Positions 22,501 to 34,124 of a stretch of 64,000 nt of DNA are shown piece after piece. The stretch spans positions 479,198,530 through 479,262,529 of the forward strand of contig NC_057800.1 of the NCBI RefSeq assembly GCF_018294505.1. Direction: 5' to 3'. The first letter of the stretch is position 1, and the number at the start of each line of letters is the position of its first letter. The stretch is from Triticum aestivum. Lineage: Eukaryota > Streptophyta > Magnoliopsida > Poales > Poaceae. The notes beneath the pieces were generated by a model. That model had not been told where the DNA came from. It saw only the letters and a list, made by a program, of their open reading frames with translations, and ran no database searches. A program made the position numbers and the translations under genes.

Positions 22501-25480
22501 TATTTTTTTTAAATGCCTTTGTTGGTTGTCATTATTCGAGTGCGCCTTCTCCCAAAATGGACACGAAAAATGCCACAGCATGTCGGGTGCCATTCCATGA
22601 TAGCATGCCAAGTTTCATGAATTTCAGACGAGTTTTGGATTTACTAGAATTTAAAAACCAGGCATCTCAATGTTTTGCCGGCAATCAACGGTGCCCTGGT
22701 GTTTGAAATTCATTCCCATTTCTTGCATGGGACCTAAGCAAGCACCCAAGGACACAGATTTGATTTTTCAACCAATTTATATGCACTGGAGCACATGCAT
22801 GTAGTTCAAATTTGAATTATGAAATGCATTGAAAACTCAGTTAATGCATAAAAATGTCCAAACGAACCCCGAAAAATCCTGAAAATTGACACAACACTCC
22901 TGTTGTTCTATGTTGACACGAGAAATTTTTTGAAAGCAATAAGAGGCAATGGATATCGTTTCATCCCCAAAGATGGGACGTTCAAACCATCATGCTTGTT
23001 GTGAGAAGCTCTGGTTTGTGAGAAGCATATACCCGAACCTGCCCCAAATGGGACAATTTTTTTAACACGGCATGTTGATACTGCTCCATGATAGCATGCC
23101 AAGTTTCATGAATTTTAGACCAGTTTTGGATTTACTAGAATTTAAAAACCAGGCATCTCAAAGTTTTGACGACAATCAATAGTGCCCTAGTGTTTGAATT
23201 TCATTCCCATCTCTTGCATGGGACCTAGAAATTCATCCAAGGACACATATTAGATTTTCAACCAACCTTAGTGCATTGGAGCATGTGCTTGTAGTTCAAA
23301 TTTGAATTATGCACTTAAAATGCCTAGAAAACCTAGTTGATGCCTAAAAATGTCCAAACGAACCCCGAAAAATCATAAAAATTGACACAACACTCTTGTT
23401 GTTCTATGTTGACACTATCATGCTTGTTGTGAGAAGCTCTGGTTTGTGAGAAGCTTATACCCGAACCTACCCCAAAAGGGACAATTTTTTTACCACGGCA
23501 TGTTGATGTCGCTCCATGATAGCATGCCATGTTTAATGAATTTCAGACGAGTTTTGGATTTACTAGAATTTAAAAAACAGGCATCTCAACATTTTGTGGG
23601 CAATCAACAATGCCCTGGTGTTTGAATTTCATTTGCATCTCTTGCATGGGACCTAGAAATTCACCCAAGGACACACTTGTGATTTTTCAACCAACTTTAG
23701 TGCATTGGAGCATGTGCTTGTAGTTCAAATTTGAATTATGCACATAAATGCCTAGAAAACCCTGTTAATGTACAAAAAAGACCAAATGAACCCCGAAAAA
23801 TTCCAAGATTGAACACAACACTCCTGTTGTTCTATGTTGACACTAGAAATTTTTTGGAAGCAATAAGAGGCAACAGATATCGTGCCGTCCCCAAAGGTGG
23901 TACGTTCCCTATCGAAACCATCATGCTTGTTGTGAGAAGCTCTGGTTTGTGAGAAGCTTATAACTGAACCAGCCCCAAATGGGACAAATATTTTCCACGG
24001 CATGTTGATGCCGCTCCATGATAGCATGCCAAGTTTCATGAATTTCAGACAATTTTTGGATTTACTAGAATTTAAAAACCAGGCATCTCAACATTTTGCC
24101 GGCAATCAACAATGCCATGGTGTTTGAATTTCATCCCCATCTCTTGCATGGGACCTAGAAATTCACCCACGGACACACATGTGATTTTTCAACCAACTTT
24201 GGTTCATTGGAGCATGTGTTTGTAGTTTAAATTTGAATTATGCACATAAAATGCCTCGAAAACCTAGTTAATGTATAAAAAGGCCAGACGAACCCCGAAA
24301 AATTCCAATATTAAACACAACACTCCTGTTGTTCTATGTTGACACTAGAATTTTTTTGAAAGCAATAAGAGGCAACGGATATCGTCCCGTCCTCAAAGGT
24401 GGTATGTTCCCTATCGAAACCATCATGCTTGTTGTGAGAAGCTCTGGTTTGCGAGAAGCTTTGGTTTGTGAGAAGCTTATACCCAAACCTGTCCCTAATG
24501 GGACAAAAATTTCACCACGTCATGTTGATGCCGCTCCATGATAGCATGCCAAGTTTCATGAATTTCAGACGAGTTTTGGATTTACTAGGATTTAAAAACC
24601 AAGTATCTCAATGTTTTGCCGGCAATCAATAGTGCACTGGTGTTTGAAATTCATTCCCATCTCTTGCATGGGACCTACAAATTCACCCAAGGACACACAT
24701 GTGATTTTTCAACCAACTTTGGTGCATTGGAGCATGTGCTTGTAGTTCAAATTTGAATTATGCACATAAAATGCTTAGAAAACCCAGTTAATGTATAAAA
24801 AAGACCAAACGAACCCCGAAAAATTCCAAGATTAAACACAACACTCGTATTGTTCTATGTTGACACTAGAAATTTTTTGAAAGCAATAAGAGGCAACAGA
24901 TATCGTCCCGTCCCCAAAGGTGGTACGTTCCCTATCGAAACCATCGTGCTTGTTGTGAGAAGCTCTGGTTTGTGAGAAGCTTATACCCAAACCTGCCCCA
25001 AATGGCACAAAATTTTCACCATGGCATGTTGATGCCACTCCATGATAGCATGCCAAGTTTCATGAATTTCAGACGAGCTTTGGATTTACTAGAATTTAAA
25101 AACGAGGTATCTCAACATTTTGCCAGGAATCAACAGTGCCCTGGTGTTTGAAATTCATTCCCATCTCTTGCATGGGACCTGGAAATTCACCCAAGGACAC
25201 ACATGTGATTTTTCAACCAACTTTAGTGCATTGGAGCATGTGCTTGTTGTTCAAATTTGATTTATGCACATAAAATGCCTAGAAAACCCAATTAATGCAC
25301 ATAAAATGCCTAGAAAACCCAATTTCTTGCATGGGACGTAAGCATGCACTGAAGGACACATATTTGACTTTTCAACCAATTTGTATGCACCGAAGCATGT
25401 GCTTGTAGTTTAATTTTGAATTGTGCACCTGAAATGGCTAGAAAACCAGTTTAATGAATAAAATGTCCAAACGAACCCTG
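22501..25480. repeat. Tandem array, ~500-bp units, orientation 2 (inverted)
   Basis: The landmark CCATGATAGCATGCCAAGTT occurs at about 22595, 23095, 23513, 24015, 24536 and 25040, giving spacings of 500, 418, 502, 521 and 504 bp. The 418-bp unit lacks ~80 bp around 23417. Each unit has TCAAATTTGAATTATGCACA, AAACGAACCCCGAAAAAT, TGTTGTTCTATGTTGACAC and GGACCTAGAAATTCACCCAA. A decayed part-unit ends near 25480. No coding frame. Read in reverse complement it resembles the 8.0-9.9 kb array. Confidence 0.85.
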
Positions 25481-26166
25481 TATAAGTCCAATTCTTTTAT
25501 GACACACATACAGTTGCATGTTCACTATAGATAAAAGGTCTAGCAATTCAAACAGCGTCCATTGCTGCTGTGACCCTATTTTGTAATTGGAATCAAGTAG
25601 ACCCCACACAATTTATTATCACCAACCATGTGAGATGTAGTACAAAATATCTTGGAGCACCGTCGGTGTATATAGTACGCCTATGGCTTACGCGAGAAGG
25701 TGCATCGGCTATAGTCCACAGCCGCGTGTCAAGCACACTAGCTCGCTCCCCAAAAACTCCTGCCTCTGCATCCCTCGCAATCTTGAAAATATCTACCGCT
25801 TGGAAGGTTTTAATGTTGATAGCACACGATTAGTATGTGCGGACTGTGTGCGATGTCTGTTACTCCTGCTCTGCTTCAGTCCCTTGATTCAAATTTTCAG
25901 TAGCCCCGACATTTTACTCCCGCCTCTGCATCCCTCGCAATTTCAAAAATATCTGCTCGCCCTTGATCCAAATTTTCAGTAGCCCCGCCATGTTACTCCC
26001 GTCTAGTAAAATGTTCAGTTGCCGCAGTATTTCCTCAAACCTAACCTCCCCTCACACAGACACACACACACACACACACAACCCTCGAAACCATTGGTAG
26101 GACACCGCCATCACCGGCGCCTCCATCTTCAACCTCTGCCTGTGTGCTGGGGAGCTCGAGGAGCCA
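25481..26166 (+). promoter_or_regulatory. Upstream region of the AP2/ERF pseudogene
   Basis: It contains a ~120-bp imperfect direct repeat: GCCTCTGCATCCCTCGCAAT at about 25762 and 25922, and TTTTCAGTAGCCCCG at about 25893 and 25973. GGTGTATATAGTACG near 25666 is a possible TATA region, and ACTGTGTGCGATGTC near 25844 is one isolated short-array word. A (CA)n microsatellite at 26060-26081 lies in the probable 5' UTR. Confidence 0.4.
26060..26081. repeat. (CA)n microsatellite
   Basis: About ten uninterrupted CA dinucleotides upstream of the AP2/ERF reading frame. Confidence 0.9.
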
Positions 26167-26936
26167 ATGGCCAAAAAGAGGTTTATCACGGCCTTTTCGC
26201 CCGACGCCGGTGAGGTGGTCGCCGAGGTGTCCCCGTCGTCCTCTGCGGGCCCGATCCGCCGTCGTGGGTCCCCCTATCCACCCGCCATCGTGCCCCTATG
26301 CCGGTTCGAGGACTTCCCCATCCTCCCCCGGACCCGGCAGCCGGTGAAGTCCTACCTCGGGGTCCGGCAGCGGCAGCGGGGAACGTGGGTCGCCGAGATT
26401 ACAGATCGAGAGACCCACACCCGCCGGTGGCTCCGTAGCTTCCACAGGGCCGAGCTCGCGGCCATGGAGTATGACCGCTGGTAGGTCCGCTACCACGGCG
26501 CGACGGCTAGGCTCAATTTCCCCTTCGGCACACGTCCGGTCGACCTCATTCCCCCGGAGCTAGGGTGGTGAGCTCAGCTATGGTGCGAGAGGCCCGCGAG
26601 GTGTGGGAGCGCCTCGAGGCTAAGGCCGCCAACGAGGCCTACGTATAAGAGCTCCGTCGGCAACACCCGGAGCTCGTGGAGGCGGAGCTGGTGATCTTTG
26701 CCGGTGCGAAGGGTGGTGAGGTTATCGCGCTCTCCTCCAATGACGAGGTCGAAGGCGGCGAGGACGGCGGCGCGGAGGGCATCAAGGTGGGCCCCGAGGA
26801 TGAGGAGATAGACATCGACGAGTGGAGGAGTGCCTTCCCCAATGACCCCGACAATGGTACTGGCCCGAACCCGGCTCATGGCACACCGTACATGACGAGG
26901 AAGGGTTGGCTTGACCTCTACTTCGACCGAAAGTAG
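26167..26936 (+). pseudogene. AP2/ERF-domain transcription factor, broken
   Basis: The ATG at 26167 opens [20 protein letters not shown]. Residues ~60-106 are an AP2/ERF DNA-binding domain: [16 protein letters not shown], then [10 protein letters not shown] and LAAMEYDRW. The frame stops at TAG 26482-26484 (CAG in my recollection of relatives) but continues VRYHGATARLNFPFGT, completing the domain. A frameshift near 26568 and TAA 26646-26648 follow. The acidic C-terminus ends GTPYMTRKGWLDLYFDRK, stop at 26934-26936. An intact relative would bind GCC-box or DRE-like DNA in the nucleus; two stops and one frameshift argue against that here. There are no introns, as usual for ERF genes. It is transcribed away from the 500-bp-unit array. 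Confidence 0.8.
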
Positions 26937-27339
26937 TTTAGCTTAGTTTAAATTTATGTTTTATATTCGGTTATGCAAAACTATCTATGTTTATGTTTGG
27001 ATGCATGCTACTTTCGGTTGAACCTGCTTTGAACTTGATCAAATTGAAGTTTACAACCTTAAGTTTAGGGGATCGACTAGAAAAGGCGAAAAAATGTTGG
27101 AGTATATATATATAGTAGCACTATTCTAATCCCGGGATTAGAATAGTTATTTGGATCACAGCCAGCCCTATAAGGGCCCGATGAGATCCTCCTGAGATCC
27201 CAAGAAACCCACCAGACAGAATAAAAAACGCACCACACCACACCTGTTGCCCCGATCCCCACCTCCTCCCACGATTCCCTGCGCCGAACACCAGATCTCG
27301 CTGCCGCCGCCCCCACGACCTGTGTTGCCGTCGCCACTC

Positions 27340-27590
27340 CTCCTCCGCCGTCGATGCACTCCCTCCCCATGGCATGTGCGCTCCCTCCCCTGCCAGCGCG
27401 CTCCCTCCTTGTGGCCGGCGTGCTCCCTCCCCGCGACTGGCACGCTCACTCCCCGGCCAGCGCGCTCCCTCCTCGCGGTCGGTACGCTCCCTCCCCAGCC
27501 CGCGCGGTCCCTCCCTGCGGCCGGCGAGCTTCCTCCCCGGACGGTGCGCTCCCTCCCCACGGCCGGCGCGCGCCTGCCAATTCTCCTTTG
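27340..27590. repeat. GC-rich minisatellite, ~28-bp units
   Basis: The word CGCTCCCTCC or a close variant recurs about eight times with CGGCCGGC or CCAGCGCG between, at spacing of roughly 25-35 bp. It creates long Pro/Arg/Ser-rich open frames on both strands that I do not treat as genes. Confidence 0.75.
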
Positions 27591-27899
27591 CGATCGGCGT
27601 AGTCCCTCCCCGCTGCAGCCCGCACCTCCTCCATAGATGGCCTGCACCGGCCGCTACAGCCCATCGAGGTGGTGGCCGTCTTCCTCGACCCCGATCCACA
27701 TCTGCCTGGGCTTCTATGGCTGACCTGCCCAATCGCCAACGGATTCCTTCTCCAAACAGTACAATGGCCACTCCCGCTCTGCCTCCGACCTCCCTTCTCT
27801 CCCACACGGCGAATGTCCTGCTCCCTACCATGCCCATACCGTTCTTTCTCCCCTAGATGCATCTGGTCTCTCTTCAATTACAGGTCAGCACCAGCGCCG

Positions 27900-29700
27900 T
27901 GAACAAAAAAGGTCAGCATTTGGTCCTCCAGAAGTTCAGTGTGTTGATTTTCTGAAGATCATGAAGTGGACTATAACTATGTATATTTTGCAGGGCCTTG
28001 TGATAGGGCATCCATCTTTTTTCATCGAGGTCGCCATCGTCCATCTGCGTCGAGGCCACCCTGCCATAAAATTCTGCTCTCAAAGGTGTCTATTATTGTG
28101 CAGGTAAAGAACCTAAAGTTTTTCTATACCTCAACAACTTGAACTGGTTATGTATCACTATAAGTGCAATATACTTCAGTCGAATGTTTGATTATTCAGC
28201 GGGCCAATGTGTTCATTAACCAATTCTGTGCACTAAAAAATTATAGCAGGTAGAATGTTTGTCAATCTGTATATTAAAAGTAGTTGGTCAGTAGGCTAGT
28301 GGTTGCACTATCTCCATGGAATAGTTTTCTGGGTCATTTCTACTAGTTTCCATCCCCAGCCGCGACACCTTCTCTTCCTGTTATCACCACAAAAAACAGA
28401 GCACACAAAAAGACTCGGGTGCTAGTCACCGTCCACCTCCTCAGGCACCTCTCTGCTTCTTGAGAGTTAGCTGCGGCTTTCCATGGCCATATACACGCAG
28501 TTTGTTGTTTTGCCCAACCACTTATATATGCGTGCATGTTTCCATTTTTGCCAAATTTTATACTGATCTTTTGTTTTGAAAAACAAATGTGCATGTGAAC
28601 ATGAGAAAAAAGTCTATATAAAGAAGTTCATATATTACTAACCCATAAGGTTCGTGTATTACTAAGTGTGTGCACATATAATTTCTCCCTCCATATATGT
28701 GTGTATGTATGTTTGTATGTTCTGCCAATTCCACTTTACCTTTGACCAAGGTTCACCAGCCATGTAAACAATAGTTCGGCGCATACGTCCTTCACAATAT
28801 TATCTATCCTCATTATTCAGTTTAAAATTGTGTTGTCTAGTTCTAGTTCTATTCTATTTTTCTGAAGTTCAATAGTATCAGTGCAAGCAAAAAACTGGGG
28901 TTTTGATATGTTGGTTTCAGTTTCAGAAATCCTTCAGGAAAAAATGCAAAAGAAAAATGGAGCAGGAGTCGTAGGCCTCAAGCCCTCTCTCCACTTCGTG
29001 GCTTCTTGTTCTCAAAGCACAAGCTGCTACAGCTACTATTAGTAAACTGCTTCTGCTCACTATAATGAGCTGAGGGGCATTGCCCAACTGCGTGGATGCT
29101 CGCCTGCTCACCGAGCGTCGCGATAGTCCACCCTGAAGCCATCAGTAGGAGCAACTTGCAACAGTCCCGCCTCTCCTTCGTCTAGTGCTCCAAGAGGCCA
29201 GGGTAGAAAAATCGGTCATCTTCTGATGAGCCCTGCCCCAAAAGGAACCTCTCCCTACCTCTCTCAGCTACTGATGGGCACCATAGTGTGAAGTTGATGT
29301 AGAGCACAAGTTCTGATTATGTGCTCTGTACATGCTTGTTGATATGTCAATGAGAACCAATTTTTTTTCTTCAGGTTGTTGTGATGATGTTTGATAGTTA
29401 ATATTTTTGCAAGTACAGAACTCCAGGTTATGAAATTTTGATGGACATGAGACTTCTTTTGACCTTGCATTGTTAAAAGATCTGCCAAAACTATCTTACA
29501 TGTAGATGCACCCACGTCCGCATCTTTGACCTTCTTCATATATGTGTTGCGTTTAAAATTGGTCAATGAAAATTATATTCTAAGAAGTTCATATATTACT
29601 GAGTGTAAAGGTCATGTATTATAACTACCTAGTAAGTGAAATGTATTATAGAAATTCAAATTAAAAATGACTTCTTTTGAATTCGTGATTCAAAAGTTTT
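27900..29700. other. Interior of the CACTA-like element, no gene seen
   Basis: Mixed sequence with short exon-like pieces (28010-28100, ending GTGCAG then GTAAAG, and GC-richer patches at 28340-28500 and 28960-29260) but no continuous frame or recognisable protein. These may be captured gene scraps. The word AAGAAGTTCATATATTACT recurs at 28620 and 29582. Confidence 0.4.
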
Positions 29701-29716
29701 CAAGTTAAAAAAAGTA

Positions 29717-29808
29717 TCACTCCATCCCAAAATAAGTGACTCAACTTTGTACTAACTTTAGTGCAAAGTTAGTACAAAGTTGAGTCACTTATTTTGAGAT
29801 GGAGGGGG
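29717..29808. mobile_element. Stowaway-type MITE
   Basis: A 92-bp hairpin: CTCCATCCCAAAATAAGTGA pairs with TCACTTATTTTGAGATGGAG around a short loop, flanked by TA on both sides (29715-29716 and 29809-29810). Size, TA target and terminal sequence fit Stowaway elements of Triticeae. Confidence 0.85.
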
Positions 29809-29849
29809 TATAATATAAGAAAGGAAAAAATGTTGGGATTCATCGGAAA

Positions 29850-30950
29850 AAAGGATCAATTCACCAAAAAGAATTTTGGAAGTTCAAAAGTCAAATACTA
29901 AAGAAAAACCCGAGTTTACAAAAATAAGAAGGAAGCTATTTCACTGAGGAAAATCCAGAAGTTCAACTTAAAAAAAGGAGCGGTACTATGTGAGTAAACG
30001 AAGAAGAAAGTCGGTCCTTATCCAGAAATTCTTCAACTCTGAAAGTTCAAAATTAATAAAATGGAGAGGTTGAAGAAAATGACAAAACAAAAATGTTCAA
30101 ACAATTCCCATAGACTGCAATGATTTTTTTCCAATTTGTAAGAAAACCTAGAGCTTCAAATAAAAATAGAGGAGTGTTTTGATGTTTATTACAAAAAACT
30201 AGGATTTTTTTCTTTTACTAAGAGATAAAACCAAGAAGTCCAAATTACAAAGATGGAGTAGTTCCATGATTATAGAAAACTCAAATTTTCCTCATTATTA
30301 TAGAATGGAAACAAGAAGTTCAGAATAAAATAACATAATAGTTCGATGTATAAAAATGGGGAATCTAAATCTACTAACGAGAAGATCATCAGAAGTTCAA
30401 ACAAAAAATAGTAGAGCACTTTGAAGTGGATATTTCACCGTTCCTAAAAATAAAAAATAAAATAAGTTCGAATTTTAAAATAGAGAAGTTGAAAAATCAT
30501 AAAAAAGGACTTTCATCATTTCTAAAATTTAAAAACCTCTAGGTGTTCAAATTTAAATAACGGACGGTCCAATATTTATTACAAAACTAGGATATTTCTG
30601 TTACTAAAAAAAATAAACCGAGAAGTCCAATTTACAAAAATAGAGAAGTCTGATATATATAAAAAACTTTGATTTTCCTCATTACAAAAACTTTGATTTT
30701 CCTCGTTACTAACGAATAAACCAAGAAGTTAAGTTCGAAATAACATAGAATTTGTACGATGTTTATTACAAACTATGATTTTTCCCCGTTACAAATGAAT
30801 AACACCAAGAAGTCCAAATTGAAAAAATCAAGAAGTTCAATTTTAATAACTAGAATAGTTCCATGTATATGAAGAACCCAGATTTCCAAATTGAAAAAAA
30901 AACCCAAGAAGTTCAATTTAAAATAGAAGAGTAGTTCGATGAACTTGGCC
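29850..30950. repeat. Degenerate AGAAGTTCAA repeats
   Basis: The word AGAAGTTCAA or AGAAGTCCAA recurs some fifteen times at roughly 60-90 bp, with AAAACTAGGATTTTT or AACTATGATTTTTCC and GTAGTTCGATG between. The sequence is A-rich and non-coding. Confidence 0.7.
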
Positions 30951-32960
30951 CGTTTTCTAAATTACTTTTAAACCGTCCAAAATTAGAAAAAACTTTAAAC
31001 ATGAAAAAGTAGCGCATTTTCATAAGCTTTCCAACGCCATATCATTTGCCTCAATTGAATTAGCCGTTTAGAAATGGCATCGAAAATACCAACTCGGCTA
31101 TTCAGTTTGCGAAATTTTACGATTTTCCAAATTACGCTTTAACCATAGGGAATTAGAGAAAACTTTCTATATGTGGAAGGAGCGTTTTTGCAGCAGCTTT
31201 CCAACGCCATATTATTTGCCTCATTCCGATAAACGGTCTAGAAATGCGATCAAAAACACGATTCACGTTTTTTGTATGAAGAAAAAACGGTTTTCAAAAC
31301 TGCTCTTAAACCGCTCACATTTTGCCAAAAAAATAATTTGGGTCATGATACTGGTGTCCATAGCTTTCCAACGGTATATAGCAAGCCTCATTTCGGTAAT
31401 TTTGGCGGAACTTCAACCTAACACAGGGGGGAGTTCAGGTCGAACCACTCAGGAAGTAAAGTTGCAAAAAACGCAATTTCATCACGACCCGAGTGCAAAA
31501 TCCGCCAACGGGCGAGATTCCTATTTAAAACTAGTATTTAGTTGCTAAAAATTGTTTCTAGATTACACTAACATCATATAGAACACAACTAACCCGTATA
31601 AACCGCTTACATGCTCGAGAAGTTCAACTACTTCATGCAGTGCGTTTCCGTTCGCGATGAAGGAAGAAATCATGATCTCGCCATTTTTTAATTTACTTCA
31701 AAACGGCAAGAATATCATTTGTGTAAGTTCAACTCCTTGGTCCAAAGAAATTAAAAAAAATTATTGTGAGAGAGGTTTGTACAAAAAGAATATCATTTGT
31801 GTAACATTGACGAATGGATGAGAAAATTACAAAGGAAATTACGTCATAGAAGTTCAACGTGAGAACAACAGGAAGTTCAACTACTACACTGAATGAATTT
31901 CAGGTGAAAAACTTTTAAAACCATCGCGAGTATGAGAAAATAATCAACACGGGAAAGTTGCGTGTTTAAAGCAGCTTTTCATCGGTATATCACTCGTTGA
32001 ATTCCGGGGAGTGGATGGAGAACTACAAGTACTAGATGGAGATCTGCGAGCAAAAAAAGCACGTCGAAAACAGAGTGAAGTTCAGGTAGATATGCTGAGA
32101 AGTTCAGGTTCTTCACGCGGTGCATTTTCGAAGAATCTGTTTCGCGATAGAGGCAGAACGAATGATCCCTCCGTTTTCGATATTACTTGAAAACGGCTAA
32201 GAATCAGAGAAAACCATCAACATGAAAAAGTTTCGCATTTTCTGTAGCTTTTCAACGGTATATGATTTGCCCTATTCCGATAAAGTTTGTAGAAATTACG
32301 GGGAAAATACGTTTTTCGCCATTTTCTAAACTGACTTAAAACCGTAAAGAATTGGGAGAAACAATATATACAAAAACGTTTCGCATTTGTTCAAGCTTTC
32401 CAACGCCATATCATTTGCTGCATTCGGACGCACGGTTAAAAAATTAGCTCGACGAGCTCGGTAGGACTTGGACCATTTTCTAAATTACTCTTAAACCATT
32501 CAAAATTAGAAAAAAACTTTCAACATGAAAAAGTAGCGCATTTTCATAAGCTTTCCAACGCCATATCATATGCCCCCATTGGATTAGCCGTTTAGAAATG
32601 ACATCGAAAAAACGAACTCAGCTGTTCGGTTTACGAAATTTTACGTTTTTTCAAATTACTCTTTAACCATAGGGAATTAGAGAAAACTTTCAACATGTGG
32701 AAGGAGCGGTTTTGCAGCAGCTTTCCAACGCCATATTATATGCCTCATTTTGATAAACGGTTTAGAAATGCGATCAAAAATATGATTCACGTTTTTTGTA
32801 CGAAGAAAAAACGGTTTTGAAAACTGCTCTTAAACCTCTTATATTTTGCCAAAAATTTAAGTTGGGTCATGTTATTGGTGTCCATAGCTTTCCAACGGTA
32901 TATCGCAAGCCCCATTTCGGCAATGTTGACGGAAGTTCAACCTAGTTCGTAGGGAAGTTC
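30950..32960. repeat. ~168-bp tandem repeats in two blocks
   Basis: The landmark GCTTTCCAACGCCATAT or GCTTTCCAACGGTATAT lies at about 31028, 31197, 31366, then 32253, 32394, 32552, 32720 and 32889. The three-unit block at 30950-31420 is repeated at 32465-32950, where the units keep the same order, so ~500 bp was duplicated as a block. A GAAGTTCAA-rich spacer (31420-32160) lies between. Non-coding. Confidence 0.8.
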
Positions 32961-33031
32961 AACGTACTACTAGCAGGGCAGGTCAGGTTGTGATCAGAAT
33001 ATTATTCTGATCCCGTGATCAGAATAGTGTT

Positions 33032-33066
33032 TATGTATGTATGTATGTATGTATATATATATACAT
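33032..33066. repeat. (TATG)n/(TA)n microsatellite
   Basis: Five or six TATG units and then TA dinucleotides directly abut the right end of the CACTA-like element; a TA run also abuts its left end. Confidence 0.85.
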
Positions 33067-33483
33067 ATAAGGGTTTTAGTCCTTTAACTTTTTAAGGATC
33101 GCATAGAGATGTCCTTATGACTTGTTTATTTCAGTTCTTCACAATCTAATGCTCTATATGTGCAACTAGTTGCCATGCAGTTCAATTTCATCAATAATAG
33201 TTTCAACAATACCACTATGAATTACGATATTTGGTTGCTGTTAAGGATATTGCAGTTAACATGCCTTTTCGTTTTTCAATTGTTGTTTAGCAATATGCAT
33301 TGTACTGAATGACTAAATATGCAATCTCAGGCCACATAGCAACAAGGAAGAGTGTTACCTTAATGTTCTGATGATGTGTGGATATACATGTAATAAAATC
33401 CTATATAATGGGATGGATGGAGTATTGTACTACATCATTTTTCAATTGTTATTTAGCTTCTAATATTAACTTGGTGCTTTTAG

Positions 33484-33929
33484 GTACATATATCATTGCC
33501 AAAGATCCACACTTCGACCCTTTCTGCATGTGGGGCAATTAGATATTCATGAACCGGCATCAAGTGAGGAAACTGATAAAGATTGTTATTAAAATGGGTT
33601 AAAATATGTCAATCGAACTATTTGTTTACACTTTATGCAAGACAACAGTGAACTGCAGCATGGTAAGTAAGAACCCTGTAGCCTTCTTTTTACTGCCCGT
33701 AATGAGTTGTGTAAGATGACAATATCTGAAGCTTTTTTCTTTTGCAGTGGATCCTGAAGTAGTTTACTCAAGATTACCTCTCAAACTACATGATTGACGG
33801 CTGGCCATCACAAGGGGTTGGACTAGAGTCCTGCATGCCTTCTGCATCCAGGAGAGCACAATAGGGCCATTTCGCTTCACCTTGTTCAGCAACTGGAATG
33901 TCTATCGCCTCTTTCTTTACCATCTGTAA
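33484..33929 (+). pseudogene. B3-type gene, decayed (cassette copy 3)
   Basis: First exon 33484-33662: acceptor TTTTAG, then AKDPHFDPFCMWGN, TAG 33540-33542, FMNRHQVRKL, a second stop, and ELFVYTLCKTTVNCSM, with an intact donor (ATG then GTAAGTAAG). Second exon 33748-33929: WILK, TAG 33760-33762, FTQDYLSNYM, then a ~94-bp deletion, and RLAITRGWTRVLHAF, the GW-containing core of the B3 fold, ending in TAA. It is homologous to 45318-45841 and 62489-63012, where the second exon is complete. The deletion removes half of the DNA-binding domain. It matters because it keeps the splice donor that both younger copies have lost. Confidence 0.65.
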
Positions 33930-34124
33930 TAGTACAAGTATAGAACCCTAGTACATCATTCTTTATTTGGTGCTTATGTAATTCTTACACATATGTACCT
34001 GTAAATCGAATAATGCATTGGTTGTTTGAACCTGATGGATATGAATAAAGCTATAGCCTACTTTCAAGTTTAAATTAGGTACAATTTTAAATAGCAGGAA
34101 TTAAATTAGGGAGAAATTATGTTG

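Larger units (their letters stand above)
27119..33029. mobile_element. CACTA-like non-autonomous element with palindromic ends
   Basis: The left end reads CACTATTCTAATCCCGGGAT from 27119. The right end (33029, reversed) reads CACTATTCTGATCACGGGAT, and both continue GATCACARCC about 30 bases in, so these are terminal inverted repeats of ~45 bp. Each terminus is itself a near-perfect palindrome (26 bp at 27121-27146, 24 bp at 33003-33026). The interior is GC-rich at the left (27250-27880) and then AT-rich repeats. No transposase. The flanking triplets (TAG left, TTT right) do not match, so the target duplication is lost or one end is rearranged. Confidence 0.6.

Noticed and set aside
22501..25480. 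CRISPR-like array
   Set aside because: Units are ~500 bp, contiguous and without unique spacers, in plant nuclear DNA; this is an ordinary tandem array.
27121..27880. Open frames up to 238 codons on both strands
   Set aside because: They arise from a GC-rich minisatellite; Arg/Gly or Pro/Ser-rich with period-matched repeats, no start context or homology.
29717..29808. MicroRNA precursor-like perfect hairpin
   Set aside because: TA-flanked Stowaway ends explain it; small RNA data would be needed to argue otherwise.
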